NCBI GenBank assembly: GCA_037178975.1
Contig: JASJZH010000004.1
Span: 6,324,001-6,388,000, forward strand
Length of the DNA: 64,000 nucleotides
Direction of reading: 5' to 3'
From: Oscheius tipulae
Taxonomy: Eukaryota > Nematoda > Chromadorea > Rhabditida > Rhabditidae
The notes beneath the pieces were generated by a model. It saw nothing but the letters and a program-made list of their open reading frames with translations. It searched no databases and was not told the origin of the DNA. The stretch's first letter is position 1; every line of letters begins with the position of its first letter. This document shows positions 33,613-47,228 of this stretch, one piece after another. Both the position numbers and the translations under genes were made by a program.

Positions 33613-34245
33613 GGGTTGCAGGTCATCAATAGTTTGGATCAAAACGAACAGAGAATAGAGAATAAGAAGAAGGAAGTGGTATCTTGCATGTTGGGGATAG
33701 AGGCTGAGTGAGCAACACGAAGTGCTATAATCATTAGCTCGGCCGTTGTCGTAAACAAGGCAAAGGACATGTTTAAAAAAGCGAAAAGATTTATTTGCTA
33801 AACCAAAAAAACCGAGTGCGTGTGCGTTTAATCGTTTGTGATTATTATTTTGGAATGTACGTTGCTTTAATAAAAAAAAACAGTTGAACGGTACTGCAAC
33901 TCTTACAAAACGAGTCAAGTTAAGATTTAAGACAGTTGTCTTCCAGTTTTCTGAACTCTCGTCATTCTTAACTTTTTGTACGCTTCCGTTTTTATTGCCA
34001 GCGCATCACCAGCTCCCCCCTTTTTGACCGATCAAATCCTCGTAGACTGGGTCGTTGATACTTCTAGCTGTTTTTACCCATTTCACGACAGACCCAAACA
34101 CAGTTTTAAAACAACGTTTCGAAATATCCCGTTTATTAGAAATCACTCCGAGATAGAGATAAATAGACAGAGTCGGAAGAATATCACAGCCGGAAGAGTG
34201 TAGATTGACCCACAAAGAACGGAAAAATAGTAAGAAGGAAGAGCT
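33613..34245. other. Intergenic stretch beside the mariner relic
   Basis: No gene was recognised. The left part may be degraded transposon flank, the right part 3' sequence of the GDP-mannose dehydratase gene. Confidence 0.35.
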
Positions 34246-36144
<1,899 letters not shown>

Positions 36145-37142
36145 TAACTATCTGTTCTAGGCTGAGAAACGTAAACGATTAGTACTGTGTACTATAGAAA
36201 ACTTGAACAGTGTTTTGAAGTTGCGTAGCTTATGAGGAAAAGAAAGTTAGAGTTCTCCTAATTAGTAGGCACAGAAGGGAGCTGAGAGGAACTACCCGAG
36301 ATCGGACAGTCAACGAAACTGAATAGCCTAAAAAAGATGAAGGGAAGTGCCAACAGAGAAAGTGTTGGATAGACTGTTTGTTTAGCCTTCAAAGGTTAAC
36401 TAACAATAGCAGTTCGAGGGCCAATTTTCCGATATTCAAAAGTTAAGTGCTCGAAATGTTTGTTCTAGATAGAAGTCTAAGAATAAAAGAAACGTTTTTC
36501 TAGACAGGAAGAATTGAAAGCCACGTTTTGATATGGGTGTGGCAACTAGTCATCAAAATCTGTCATTCTCTCCGACTGCTTGAAGAAATACAAATGGAAC
36601 GGACATGTCTATTTTGTCAAAAGAAAGAAGGTATGAGAAAGATTACGAGCCAATTTATAGGGAAAATGATAATAAAAAGGAGAAATGACTTGGCTAGAGG
36701 TAGCTGTGCAATCAAAACGTATATGGGAGTGGATACAACGTGGCGATTGGTTCTGTCGGCGCACTCGTCCTTCCATTTCCATTCACCATGGGAACTCAAA
36801 GAAATATCTGAAAAGAGCAGGCAACAACAAGGACAGGCAACATGCAAATGGGGAAAAGAAGCCGTAGGAAGACATGGCTCAGAGCAAAATCAATAGCTGT
36901 TAGGAACGTGGCAACAGCCCTGGACAGCTGGTGCCCTTTTGATAGAGGCAAAGCCCCCCTCTCGTTCCTGTCCGGGCGGTCTCTCGCCGGTAATTATTCC
37001 TGCCACACACAGCGGGTTAGCATTAACAGCTGGCCAAGATCTTGTTTTATGCAAAACATCTTATCTTTGTCTCTAATTACTAGCGTTCCGTATCTCTAAT
37101 TTGAAGATTTTTGTCACAAAAATATAGAAGTAATGTTGTATA
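36145..37142. other. Intergenic stretch upstream of the dehydratase gene
   Basis: Frames at 36528-36896 and 36842-37099 lack motifs and probably arise by chance. The region should include the dehydratase promoter. Confidence 0.4.
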
Positions 37143-38017
37143 CACAAGTTAGACTATGCTTCTTCGGGGTACCCACTTCCCACTTAATCTTAGAAACCAC
37201 TTCCTATCTCTCGAATTCCCTTCTTTTTCACTCTTTGAACCCTCTTCCATTTTATTGAGCCCACTTCCCATACCTTAAACAGACTCTCTTACCTTTTGAA
37301 TTCGCTTCCCCTCCTCTCAACACTCTCCCCACTCACCGAGCTCACTTCCTTTCCCTTTGAACCCACTTACCTTTCTTCTAACAAATTTTCTATATCTCAA
37401 CTCACTTCCCATTCTTTGAACCCATTCCTTATTTTTTGAACAGACTCTCTTACCCTTGAACTCATTCCCCATCCCCCATCCCTCGAAAAACTTTCCATTT
37501 CACTTCCCTTTCACTCCTTCTCATCCTTTGAGCCCACTTTCTACCTTTTGAATCCTCTTCTCGCCTCTTGAATCCGTTTCCTATCTCTCGAAACCCCTTC
37601 CCAACCTTTAAACCTACTTCTTACTCTTTGGCCCCATTTTCATCCTTTTAAACCCACTTCCTATCCCTTGAATCACTCTTTGAAACCACTTTCCCGTCCC
37701 TCGAGCCCATCTCCCTATCCAAGTAATGCTATCGCCCCTAGAGGGACTCAATGACAGTCATAACCTGATTCCTTTGATCCTTGCCCGGTTTCTATTCTCT
37801 TTTCTTAGCCTGTCTTGGTCCCTTCCCTCTCACTTCAACCCGCCCGCAAGTTCCCCGCCAGTCGAGCTACCATTACAGAAGCAACATCTGCCAAAGAAAC
37901 TATCTCCCAAACTGATTTTACTTGCCAACAATTAGTGTGCGCACATAATAGTTGTGCCTTGGCAATTTTGGCTTCAGACACACAGACAGACAGAGGCGCG
38001 AGGACAATTTAAAATAG
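37143..38017 (+). repeat. Dispersed repeat, copy 2, with internal degenerate minisatellite
   Basis: It is colinear with copy 1 (23339-23970), from ACAAGTTAG..TTCGGGG to ACAATTTAAAATAG. Between about 37170 and 37720 it is a degenerate array of ~20-bp units resembling CTCTTTGAACCCACTTCCY, with some 20 imperfect repeats, whereas copy 1 has only a few units. No transposase or terminal inverted repeat was seen. Confidence 0.8.
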
Positions 38018-38139
38018 GTACGTACGCAAACTTCATAAAAGTATAGAAAAAATGATGCATCGTTTCTATCGGATTCTGCTATAATAAGTGAACTCTACTG
38101 ACTACCTTGAAGTCTCGACTACCTTTCGTCCACTTCTTC

Positions 38140-38640
38140 TGCGAGACTACTGCATAAGATCCTTCAGTAGAAATCAAGCCCATGATGGACTCGAGCTGAC
38201 ACACGGATATTTTGCTCGATGGATCTCGTCAAAGTGCCTACCTGAAGGAAAAACCACCGAAACAGCTTCTCTACGAGGACGCTTTTACTCTCTACCAGGG
38301 AGTTCGCCGAGGAGCAAAGATATCAAGAAATTCGCCGATGTTGGGAGCAAGAGTCAGGCAAGCTGATGGATCTGAGCCTCATATGTGGCAAACTTACAAT
38401 CAGATCCTGAAACGAGCTGATAACATTGCTCTTGGATTCCGTGAAGTATCCCTGTATGAAACAATGTCAACATTGGTCACTATGCAAGGGACAGGCCGGA
38501 ATGGATCATTATAGAACTGGCTATTTATAACTATTCGAATGTTATCGTCCCGATTTACGACACTCTTGGTTCCAATGCATGTAGCTTCATTATCAATCAG
38601 ACGGAAATTCGAACACGTCAAAGATATCTCTGCCCGAAGT
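38140..38640 (+). pseudogene. Long-chain acyl-CoA synthetase fragment
   Basis: One frame carries ILLDGSRQSAYLKE, LLYEDAFTLYQGVRRGAKIS and EPHMWQTYNQILKRADNI with ALGFRE; a second frame, from about 38469, continues NIGHYARDRPEWIIIELAIY, NYSNVIVPIYDTLGSNACSF and INQTEIR. The pieces are colinear with the N-terminal third of long-chain acyl-CoA synthetases but need a frame change with no plausible intron, and the rest (AMP-binding motif onward, normally ~450 more residues) is absent. It is a truncated pseudogene lying next to the dispersed repeat. Confidence 0.85.
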
Positions 38641-38968
38641 AGTTCGCAATAGAAAACGGACTACTGACGCCCACATTGAAGAGCAAACGATCGAAGCTTG
38701 TTGAGCGTTATCGTTTTGTATCCCTTACTATTGCGCCGTATCTAATTAGTTTGCATGTTACCCTTTTTATGAAACTGGGTCTGTTACAAGGTGCGGTTGA
38801 ACATGAAAGACAGTCTCTGAACGGTGATTGGTATTTTTTCAAAAAAGGACAGGAAACGTAGAGAACGTGTACATAAATTTTCATTGAACACACGTATTAT
38901 TGTATATGAAGAGCACCACAAATGACAGTAAATACAAAAAATCGAACTTACATGGGCGACTGTCTTCT

Positions 38969-40075
38969 TCAAAACACCTTGGCATAGAAGATGGTCCCAA
39001 TGACGACAATAATGAATCCGAGTAGATGGAATATGTTGAACGGATTGCCGAAAATTACGAAGGAAATCACGAGAGAAATGAATTTCCGAAGAGAGATTAT
39101 CATATTGACGTTAAGAGACGAGGTGACCGCAGTCAGACGGTATACATTGTTCACGCAAAGCCATCTGAAAACAATATTTTAGAAGAAAAAAATACAAAAA
39201 CCGACTGTAAGAGACAGACTCCGAGAATGTAAACCCATGCAGACGGTATACCAGAAGAGATGTCTGCCACTCTAAAGTCTTCCGAAGCATTGGCTTGTTC
39301 AATGGCTGTCGAAAGGTCATTTGACATGAGAGCGAAGGCGGGAATCGAAAGGAAATGAACGTAGAACATGGCCTCCTTGTGATGTTTTCCATGAGTCGCG
39401 TAGAGTTGTTCCTGACAGATACCAAGGTACGAACTTAAGATAACGGCACAGCTCAGAAGAGCGATTCCTGGATAGGATTAGGCTGAATGTCGTGGCTGTC
39501 CTACCTATCCAAAATGGAGCAACTGGGAGATATTTGACAAAGTCTGAATACGAGCTACTTCTCCTCTCAATGGTTGGCTCGTAACTGGCCAATGTGAAAA
39601 TGACCACGCCGGAAGTAACAGTGAGGACAGAAGCTGTCTGAGCGGTTGTGTAAATACACTTTTGAATGTAGCCTCGGAGTATTAGATGTGCCAGAAGACT
39701 ACTCTGAAGCCAGTAGTTCCTCTCTGACACAAAAACCACTAACCGATTTGAAGATGATAAACAGAGGGAAGTAGATGTCGAACTTCATAGCATAATTGTT
39801 GGCCAAGTTGACGAGAAAGAATATCACTACCAGTTTTGTATAGGCACTGATTGGTATTTTGTTTTTGACAGAGAAGAATTTGGACTGGAAGATGAGGCCT
39901 TCGGCTGCGACAAAGACGAATGTGGAAAATGTTAGGAGGTTCAGGTCGCCAGAGAGCCTTCTGAATGTTGTTGTATCATAAGAACAAAGTGAAACTACCG
40001 TTGTACGAGTTCTACTCCCGCCTGACAGCCAACACATCCTCCTAATGTGCCAAGTATTGGTTGTAGGACAGACAT
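38969..40075 (-). CDS. SLC35B4-like nucleotide-sugar transporter
   Basis: Five minus-strand exons (39999-40075, 39744-39960, 39505-39703, 39206-39467, 38969-39164) give 316 residues, near the ~330 of SLC35B4/Yea4. It begins MSVLQPILGTLGGCVGCQAG, continues NLLTFSTFVFVAAEGLIFQS and NLANNYAMKFDIYFPLFIIF, and ends with the UAA-transporter block VNMIISLRKFISLVISFVIF, NPFNIFHLLGF and GTIFYAKVF. About ten hydrophobic segments are present. Family members exchange UDP-GlcNAc/UDP-xylose into the Golgi or ER; the substrate here is inferred only. The start lies ten bases after a TACATTTCAG acceptor, so the mRNA is probably trans-spliced. Confidence 0.88.
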
Positions 40076-40797
40076 TCCTCCAACTGAAATGTAGAGGGGG
40101 AGTGCAATAGTTCGAGAGTGGACGATTATTTACACGCGCGATAGAACACGTCATGCGTTAGCCGCCTGGCAATAGTAAAGATAGCAAGCAGCTTTCAATT
40201 CTTTTTTTAAATAGTTGTTCCTATTTCGCTTTCTGGCGTATCAGTTATGCTTCCTGACACAGAACAATGTTTCTGGGTACTAGCTGGACAACTTATTCCT
40301 GAACGTTACCTGGGACTACTATTTGCTATCTGAACAATGGGAAAGGAACTCTAAGTTGCTAGTCTTATGAGGTTTAACCTGTTTGAAACAACGAGAATAG
40401 CATTTCAACAAGTGTCGATACAAGAGCCTCGGTTGGAACGTGGAGCTATCAAATCGGTGTCACTTCCCCTAGTCTTATCATTTTGTGTTTTAGCTCAAGA
40501 AATAGAACAAAAACATTTTCCGCACAACAGTCATGATTGTTAGTAGATCCGGATGACTAAGAGAGATAGGTAGTCTGGACGGACAACTGTTTGAATGGCA
40601 GAGACATGAATTGACACCTCGTTTTCATTAACGTATTATGGACAAATCACAGGTGGAAGTAATACTTGGTCACTGCAAACAAATTCGCATTGGCAGATAC
40701 TGTAGGGTAGAAGTTTGGGCATATTCGGACACCGAAAGAAATCACAGTTTGAATGGAGATTTGAAAAGGACTAGAGTCGAGATTTGTACAAAGTCTT
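40076..40797. other. Intergenic stretch between transporter and PDZD8-like gene
   Basis: No coding frame with motifs. It contains the transporter 5' flank and the 3' flank of the PDZD8-like gene. Confidence 0.4.
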
Positions 40798-43700
40798 TTA
40801 ATTTGGAGGGGGTGAAACTATTCCTACAATTGTGGACTCCGAGACGGAACGAGAAACATCGTCTTCCATTATGGAGTCGAGAATTTCAGCGGCAGCATCA
40901 AAGTGATCACTCGATTTCAGGGAAGAGGAAGAACTTCCCGAAGCTGGCTGAAAGAGTCAGGTTTGAAATGAAGATTAACTTCGAAAAGAAAGGGGTGAAG
41001 AGTACTCACTAATGGCTTTGGGCTAGTCGGGCTTTTGACTATTTCTGTCTTCTCAACGTCAATCAATGACTCTCTTGAAGATTTTTCACTCGAAGCACAG
41101 TCCTGAGAATATTCTTCATCTTGACTCACTTTGTATTCTTTACCTGAAGTGCCGAGCAGTAGTGAAGCATAACAACAGCCAAGGCTTGCAGTCGCTCGTC
41201 CAAATTCTCGAACTTGCTCGGATCTTCGTGGTTGTTCATCGCTTCAAGTCGACCGTCCTTGGTTTCTCGAATGGCATGCTGGATAATATCAATCTGGACA
41301 ATAATTTGAAAGAGTTTTGGCTGGAATTCAAACCTGATCGTTGATCTTCGCGACTCGTTCAGGACCACTGTACTCACAAAAGATCTCTTTTCCTAATTCT
41401 TTGGCATGACTGATCGTTTGCTCATTGTAGGCATTTCCAGGCTGGAAAAACAATCCACTAATGAACGGAGAACCTCGAAGATTGGGTAAAACGTCGCTCA
41501 GACACTCCTGAATCAACAGTTACAAAGCATAAAGAACAGGTTTCGACCTGGATGCTAGCGATGGGACTTCCTGGAGTGGAAGAACCATCCGTCTTTCCGT
41601 CATTCGAAGACGAAGAGATTCTGTTAGATTCAGTGTCTTCCGTTTTCTTCTGCTTTTTTCTCCACATTGAGAACTTTTCAGTAACTCTGTTCTTCAGCTT
41701 CGTCCGCCTCGAAACAGTCTCTATCGTGTCTCCTCTCACCGGAGTCTCCTGTATGGCTGGGATAACCGAGACCGGACATTCTTCGTCCGCCGCAGAGTTG
41801 CTTATGTCGTCATCGAGCTGAACAAAGAAAAGGTTTAAGAGAAGAGGATTCTTACATCTTCAAACTGTGTGTCCATTTCGTTGGCACTCTGTGGACTACA
41901 GGCAATTCCCGAGTTAGCCTTAGTTGTACACTTTGAGTGACATACGACGAGACATCTCTGACAACAGCTACCCGACTTCATCCAGATCTTCCCTCGGCAC
42001 ATGGCACAGACATTCCCAGAGACTTTGGATGTCCAGGGAATCCATTCGTGGGTCATTGGTTTCACTGACGGCGGGGACATTGGTCTGTCTTCTGCACTGG
42101 GCTCCTCGGTGGACTTGTTGACTTCTCTGTAATTAGGATTCCAGCCACTACACTGAAGCTAACTTACAAGTCTTCTCCACTGTTGAGACAAGCCTCTTCT
42201 GGGAACCCGTCCGGGAAGAAACGAAAACCGAGAGTGATATCTCCAAAGCAGAGTCTCGGATCATAGCCAGCATGTTTGGAAAATTCGGAAGAGTCAGACT
42301 GTCCTTCTAGTCCAATTGGAGGTTTCAGGGCAAAGACTTCTCGATGACAGTTGGAAAGAGTCAGCTTGCAATCGTCAATGAGTTGTGGGATGTACAAGGA
42401 GGTCTGAAAAGTAGAGATAAGCCAAAAGAGAAGCTGTCCCACGTAGCCAAGAAGTACAGGTCGAGCTGGTTCGGCTGCTGCGGGAGAATTGTCCGAAGTT
42501 TGGTTCAGTTTGGCATGTACCGTCACATTGAGATATTTGCAAGGAAGTCGGTTGCCCAGAGATGTGCCTGGTTCCAAGCCAAAATGAAGAGACTGTCCCC
42601 ACAGAATGTTCTCTCTCAACGGCGTGCATTTTGTTATTCGAGTCTTGATGGATCCTGTTGAGGTTGTTGGAGAGTCCAGTTGGGGACGGTCATTGCTACT
42701 TCCGTGTCTAAAAACTGTCTTTTCAAACATTTCATTGTCCTCATACCGTTTCCGCTTCCGCTTTTTCTCTTTCTTTTCCAGTTTGTCCACGACTTTTAAC
42801 TCGAACGGACTTCTCTTTCCACTCGTGTTATGAGCAGGTGATCCGGACTCGCTCTTGTCATCGATCAAAATGTCACAAGCCTCGGCCCCAACTTCCACTC
42901 CCTCGTTCTGATCCACATTGTTGTGCTTTTTCTGAGGCATCAAGTTGAGCATTTTCCTCTTTCCAGCCTGAAGAGTAGCCTGAATCCGATGTTTTCTCGA
43001 AGATGGTCGGTTTCTGTTTAAGGGAGACGTATCCGTGTCTCCATCGTCAGTCATATCAGATCGGATTGACTGAGAGGAAATAAGGGAGGCTGAACTGCCT
43101 TCACGACTCTGAAAAGCATTGTTTAAAGTGTATACACGATCTCTCACCATCTTTCTACCCGCATCTAGGTGATCGTCACTCTTCACCGGCTCACCGTCTG
43201 TGTGATATGTCTCTCGATCCGATGGTCCTACCGTCACTGAAACACAAATCATCTGTTTTGAGTCGACAACTTACTAAGCTGACATTCGTCCTCCACATCG
43301 TAGTCTCCAGCTCTTGAAGGAGTAGTGGTGTTCGGTTCGGAGCTCTTGATATCGATTTGACTTTCCGACCTCGTTCTTCTCAAGTCGACGCTGGCTTGGC
43401 TGACCAAGAGCTGTGGGACGCGAGCACTTTCAGTTCTTTGTACAAAGTGTTGAGCCGGAAGACTGGCCGAAACGAACTGCTCGTCAAAGTTGGAAACTGG
43501 ACAAGAGATTAAAAAAAAGGAAGAAGATAGTACTCACTGAGACTAGGGACAGAAGAAGTCATGGACTCGGTCTCCAAAATGGATGAACTTTTGGGTTCAA
43601 TAGAGATGCTATGTCGTCGTTGAGCTAGAAAAGTTGCAAATGAAAGACCGAAAAACTTACGATCACTACAGCTGGTAGTTGGACTATCCGGTCCAAGTGA

Positions 43701-45439
43701 CGGTGAGTGAATCGAATCACGAGCACCTGTACCTCCTTTCACACAGCCGAGAGCAACAAAAGCGTCGTCAGGATCCCCAGTCGGATCGCCAATGAGCTCC
43801 TCAGTATCCCTCAACTCGTCCTCATCCATGTCATCGAGGTTTCGGTCAACCAAGATCATTAGATCGCCCAAGGTCTGCTCCAAAAATCGAGTGACCTGAC
43901 GTTCGCTTCGAATAGGCACGCTGTTGATGGCGACAAAGGTATCTCCTGGCTTCAATTCAGCCTTTTCAGCCAAGCTTCCAGGCTCCACACTTCCTACCCG
44001 AACAGGTCTGTTAGCTCCCATAGTAGGTGACGTGGAATTCGTCTGGATAAAATGTTTAAAAACAAGTCATGAAGACAACCCACTTTCTCAAATGTTATGC
44101 CAATGGGAGCGTCACGATCGTATCTCGAGAAAACGAGAAGAATATTTAGAGAATGTGAAACGTTTTGGGAGCTGCTCTGGAGGAACGGCCTTTGATCTAA
44201 AGTTTGAAAATAGATGTACCAATTGAATCAAACGAACCCATAACTAGTGTACAGTAGACATCCCAGTTGGACTCCTTGTCCAGCATATCAACCTTTAGTC
44301 TTGTACATTTCAAGACTGTTATCTCGAGACCTCCTTCCAACTTGACATGAGCAAAGGCGCCTGGACATCCGGTAAGATAAAGAAAACAGACTTACTGAGT
44401 GGTGGAGACGGCTGAAGAAGAGGATTCGGGAAGACGGGTCTGTACCGAACTTTGTAGTTTGGCCACACGTGCTTTTTCTGCAGCGTTCTCCGGATTGACT
44501 CCTTTATCAGGGGAATCAGCCGTTTCAACTGATGCCCCTGGATTTGAGAACTAACCTGAGATCAAATGCTTTGAAAAACGAAAAAAATATCGGAACTCAC
44601 GTCAATCTCGAAGACGGGAGAAGAGACGAACGACATACTCCAATGGTTGTAGGGCTTCCGAGAGAGAATTAGTCTCACTAGACCGGCCAGTTTTGTGATC
44701 TGAAAAATTACTAAAAAGATAAATTCTAAAGCATACCTTCAAAGACAAGTTAGCATTAGCGGTGAACATTGTCGTGACGTCTATTGAAGTCTCAAAACCT
44801 CCGGTGTAGTCCACGTTCAATAGGAAAGTCATGCTCTGTAGCTCACAGTTACCTTATAACTTTTGTCTTCACCTCAAAAATGGTCTTGTCCTCGGACATC
44901 TCGACTTTTTCGACCCGCATCGAGTTGAGACAAGGAAATTTAGTTCCTAAGGAGAGATCCCGTATTCGTATTTCCTGAAGGTTCACATAAATACAAAGGA
45001 AAAATGACCTACCTTGAGCAACCGACCAGCGGTTGTTCTCGTGGCTACGTCGTTCAGTTCCATCTGGAGTCGTTTGTGCATCCATCTGGAGAAAGCATAT
45101 CTCGTATATCTCGAAAGAGAGGGAATAAACTGACCTCCTCAACTGTCTTGTATCCTTATGCTCTTGATAAAACATGTGTAGGAACAAACTCAAAGAATGG
45201 CACGACTCCCACTCGGATATCCCCACACCATCTTTCCCAGTTTTCAGAAAGTTTCTCAGGTCCTAGAACAATCTCAGAACCAACATAGGATCACAAACCT
45301 CTGGTATTTGAATAGGTCTGAACTGGTCGATGAAGGGCGGAGCTGGAGAGACGGGACCCCATGGATCGTAGATTATTATGTACACAATGTAGAGAACCAC
45401 TCCTGCTCCCAGTACGAACCCGATTAAAAAAGACAACAT
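40798..45439 (-). CDS. PDZD8-like ER membrane tether (TM-SMP-C2-PDZ-C1-coiled coil)
   Basis: Read on the minus strand, the product starts at 45439 with a membrane anchor (MLSFLIGFVLGAGVVLYIVY) and a Pro-rich linker. Next come an SMP lipid-transfer region (about 45260-44600), a C2-like region (44340-44050), and a PDZ domain (43980-43830; VRVGSVEPGSLAEKAELKPG and DTFVAINSVPI). A second C2-like stretch lies near 42630-42300. A C1 zinc finger (42060-41890) shows H...CAMC...CQRCLVVCHSKC. A helical C-terminus includes LQALAVVMLHYCSAL. This domain order is that of PDZD8, an ER protein that tethers ER to late endosomes/mitochondria and moves lipids. A Ser-rich disordered segment (42800-43500) separates PDZ and C1. 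The stop is at 40798. Many small exons were not individually fixed. Confidence 0.85.
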
Positions 45440-47228
45440 CTTGGTCAGTTAAAGTATTGAAGACCCTGAAATTTTTCTGAAGAAGTGTGATAAATTTCAA
45501 TACCTTATGAGAGTATTATGAGTCGGTTTTATCTACCCTGTCATATGTGTAGCAACCTGAAAGAAAACAATTATTTGAGTCACTAATGGAGAAGATCTCG
45601 AACGAAAGTGACAAACAGGATATGGAGTAATTTGATCCGTTAGGAAGCACTGGATCAAGAGAGACGTAGACTTCGAATTAGGTCGACTAAGAGTTTTTTT
45701 CTTGGTTTTCCTTTGTTTAAAATTGTTTTCCGAACGCAAAGGAACATATTTTTGTTGTTAGAAAAAGTTATTTTCTTAGATTCCACGCTTCAATGATTTC
45801 AAAACAAAACTAAAATCGATTTCTAGGGTGCAATAAAGATAAGTAATGGAAATAACTTACAGTGACTCATAACTGTTATTAGGAGCATTAAAATGCTGTT
45901 GACTTTAAACTGGGTTAAAATTAGTTCAGGGGCGTCTGAAAAAAAATAGCATATGGCTTGGTACGTGGGGCAGACTGATCGTAGAAATGAAAGTCGGGAT
46001 GACGTACGTTCAGAAACGAGTTCAGATGGAACTAATTGAGGCGACACGCGTTCCATTTTTTGTGAATGACTCGTGTGGAAAGTCAATGAGCAGTAGAGTG
46101 TGTGGAGGAGGAAATCGATCTCACTCTTACTTGAACAAAAGTCATAAAATTGGGACAACTCGTTGGGACGAAATGTGACCGGGATAAACGACCTCGCGAG
46201 GACAACAAGCACAATCAAATCAGATGATTTTTCTTTGTTGTTTCAAAAAGACGCTCCCTGTTTTTGTGTTCATTCTAACACGTAGTGCTCACCTTTCCGT
46301 TCACTATGGTCAAACCTTTTTGGGATTTGAGAAATGCAAAATCGAAAAAGCTCCAGAAACCAAATTGTATGGATAGTGACCACTGATGTCGGACTGACAA
46401 AAACGTGTTGGAAGGTATAATTTATTCGGCAAACACCTGTGTTCCGTCCGAAACAACAGCCGAGGCAAAGAGGAGGAGAGGTGAATAAATCAGGAGAGCA
46501 ACGAGCTCTCTCCCTCTCACAATGAATTTGGAAAAGACGAGGAAGAAAGACGCGAGAGGGCTCTTCCAATAAAGCGAATATTGCGAGGGAGAAGAGAGCC
46601 TTGATTCGGCGAGATTCACTACACAAAAACTTGGCAACAGACCAAAAGGAAGTTATGAGATAAATGAGCGCAGAGTAGCTACTTCAACCAAGGTCGTGTT
46701 TGAGAACAGACTCTCGAAAAATGCTTATAATGCACTCTGATCACCGCCAATTTCTTGGCGTAATATTTTGCAGCGTGTGCATATCAATCTGACTCATTGT
46801 ATGTTTTAGCATGCGCTCAGAATGTTGTTTTCGGCAGTTTAGTGAATGAGTAACAGATTCAATTGAACTTTCAAACTCTAAAGGTCCTGCTTATACAAGT
46901 AACTTGCTCGTTTATTAGTTCTAATGAAGATGATCCTAGAACAAGCCCTAGGGGGAACAAATTGTACGACGGGGTTCAGAAGGACAGGCTGACGGCTTCG
47001 GTTGCCTAGAAATAGGATGCGAAAGCGGGCTAAAAAGACAAAAAGGAGAAGTTGACGTCTCGTCGCTGACTGACGTCAATTATGAAGAGAACGCGGAAAC
47101 ACGAGACGCTTAGGGCATCTGATTATTACCCGAATTGGGGAGAGGGAAGGTGACTGGATAGAGACTCGAATGGGAAAGGGATGATTGGGCGAGATCATTG
47201 TGTGGTCAGTGGAAGATGATTACAGGGT
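45440..47228. other. Large intergenic stretch
   Basis: It lies upstream of the PDZD8-like gene and downstream of the ephrin gene. Frames on the minus strand (45823-46218, 46270-46637) have no motif or splice extension. Nothing else was recognised. Confidence 0.4.

Noticed and set aside
37170..37720. Regularly spaced repeats as a CRISPR array
   Set aside because: Units are ~20 bp, degenerate and adjacent, without constant repeats or unique spacers, and the genome is eukaryotic.
40638..41012. 124-residue plus-strand open frame
   Set aside because: It lies antisense to the last exons of the PDZD8-like gene and has no motifs or splice sites.
42164..43252. 362-residue minus-strand open frame as a separate gene
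   Set aside because: It is a run of readable exon and intron sequence within the PDZD8-like gene, between its PDZ and C1 parts; the flanking exons join to it in phase.
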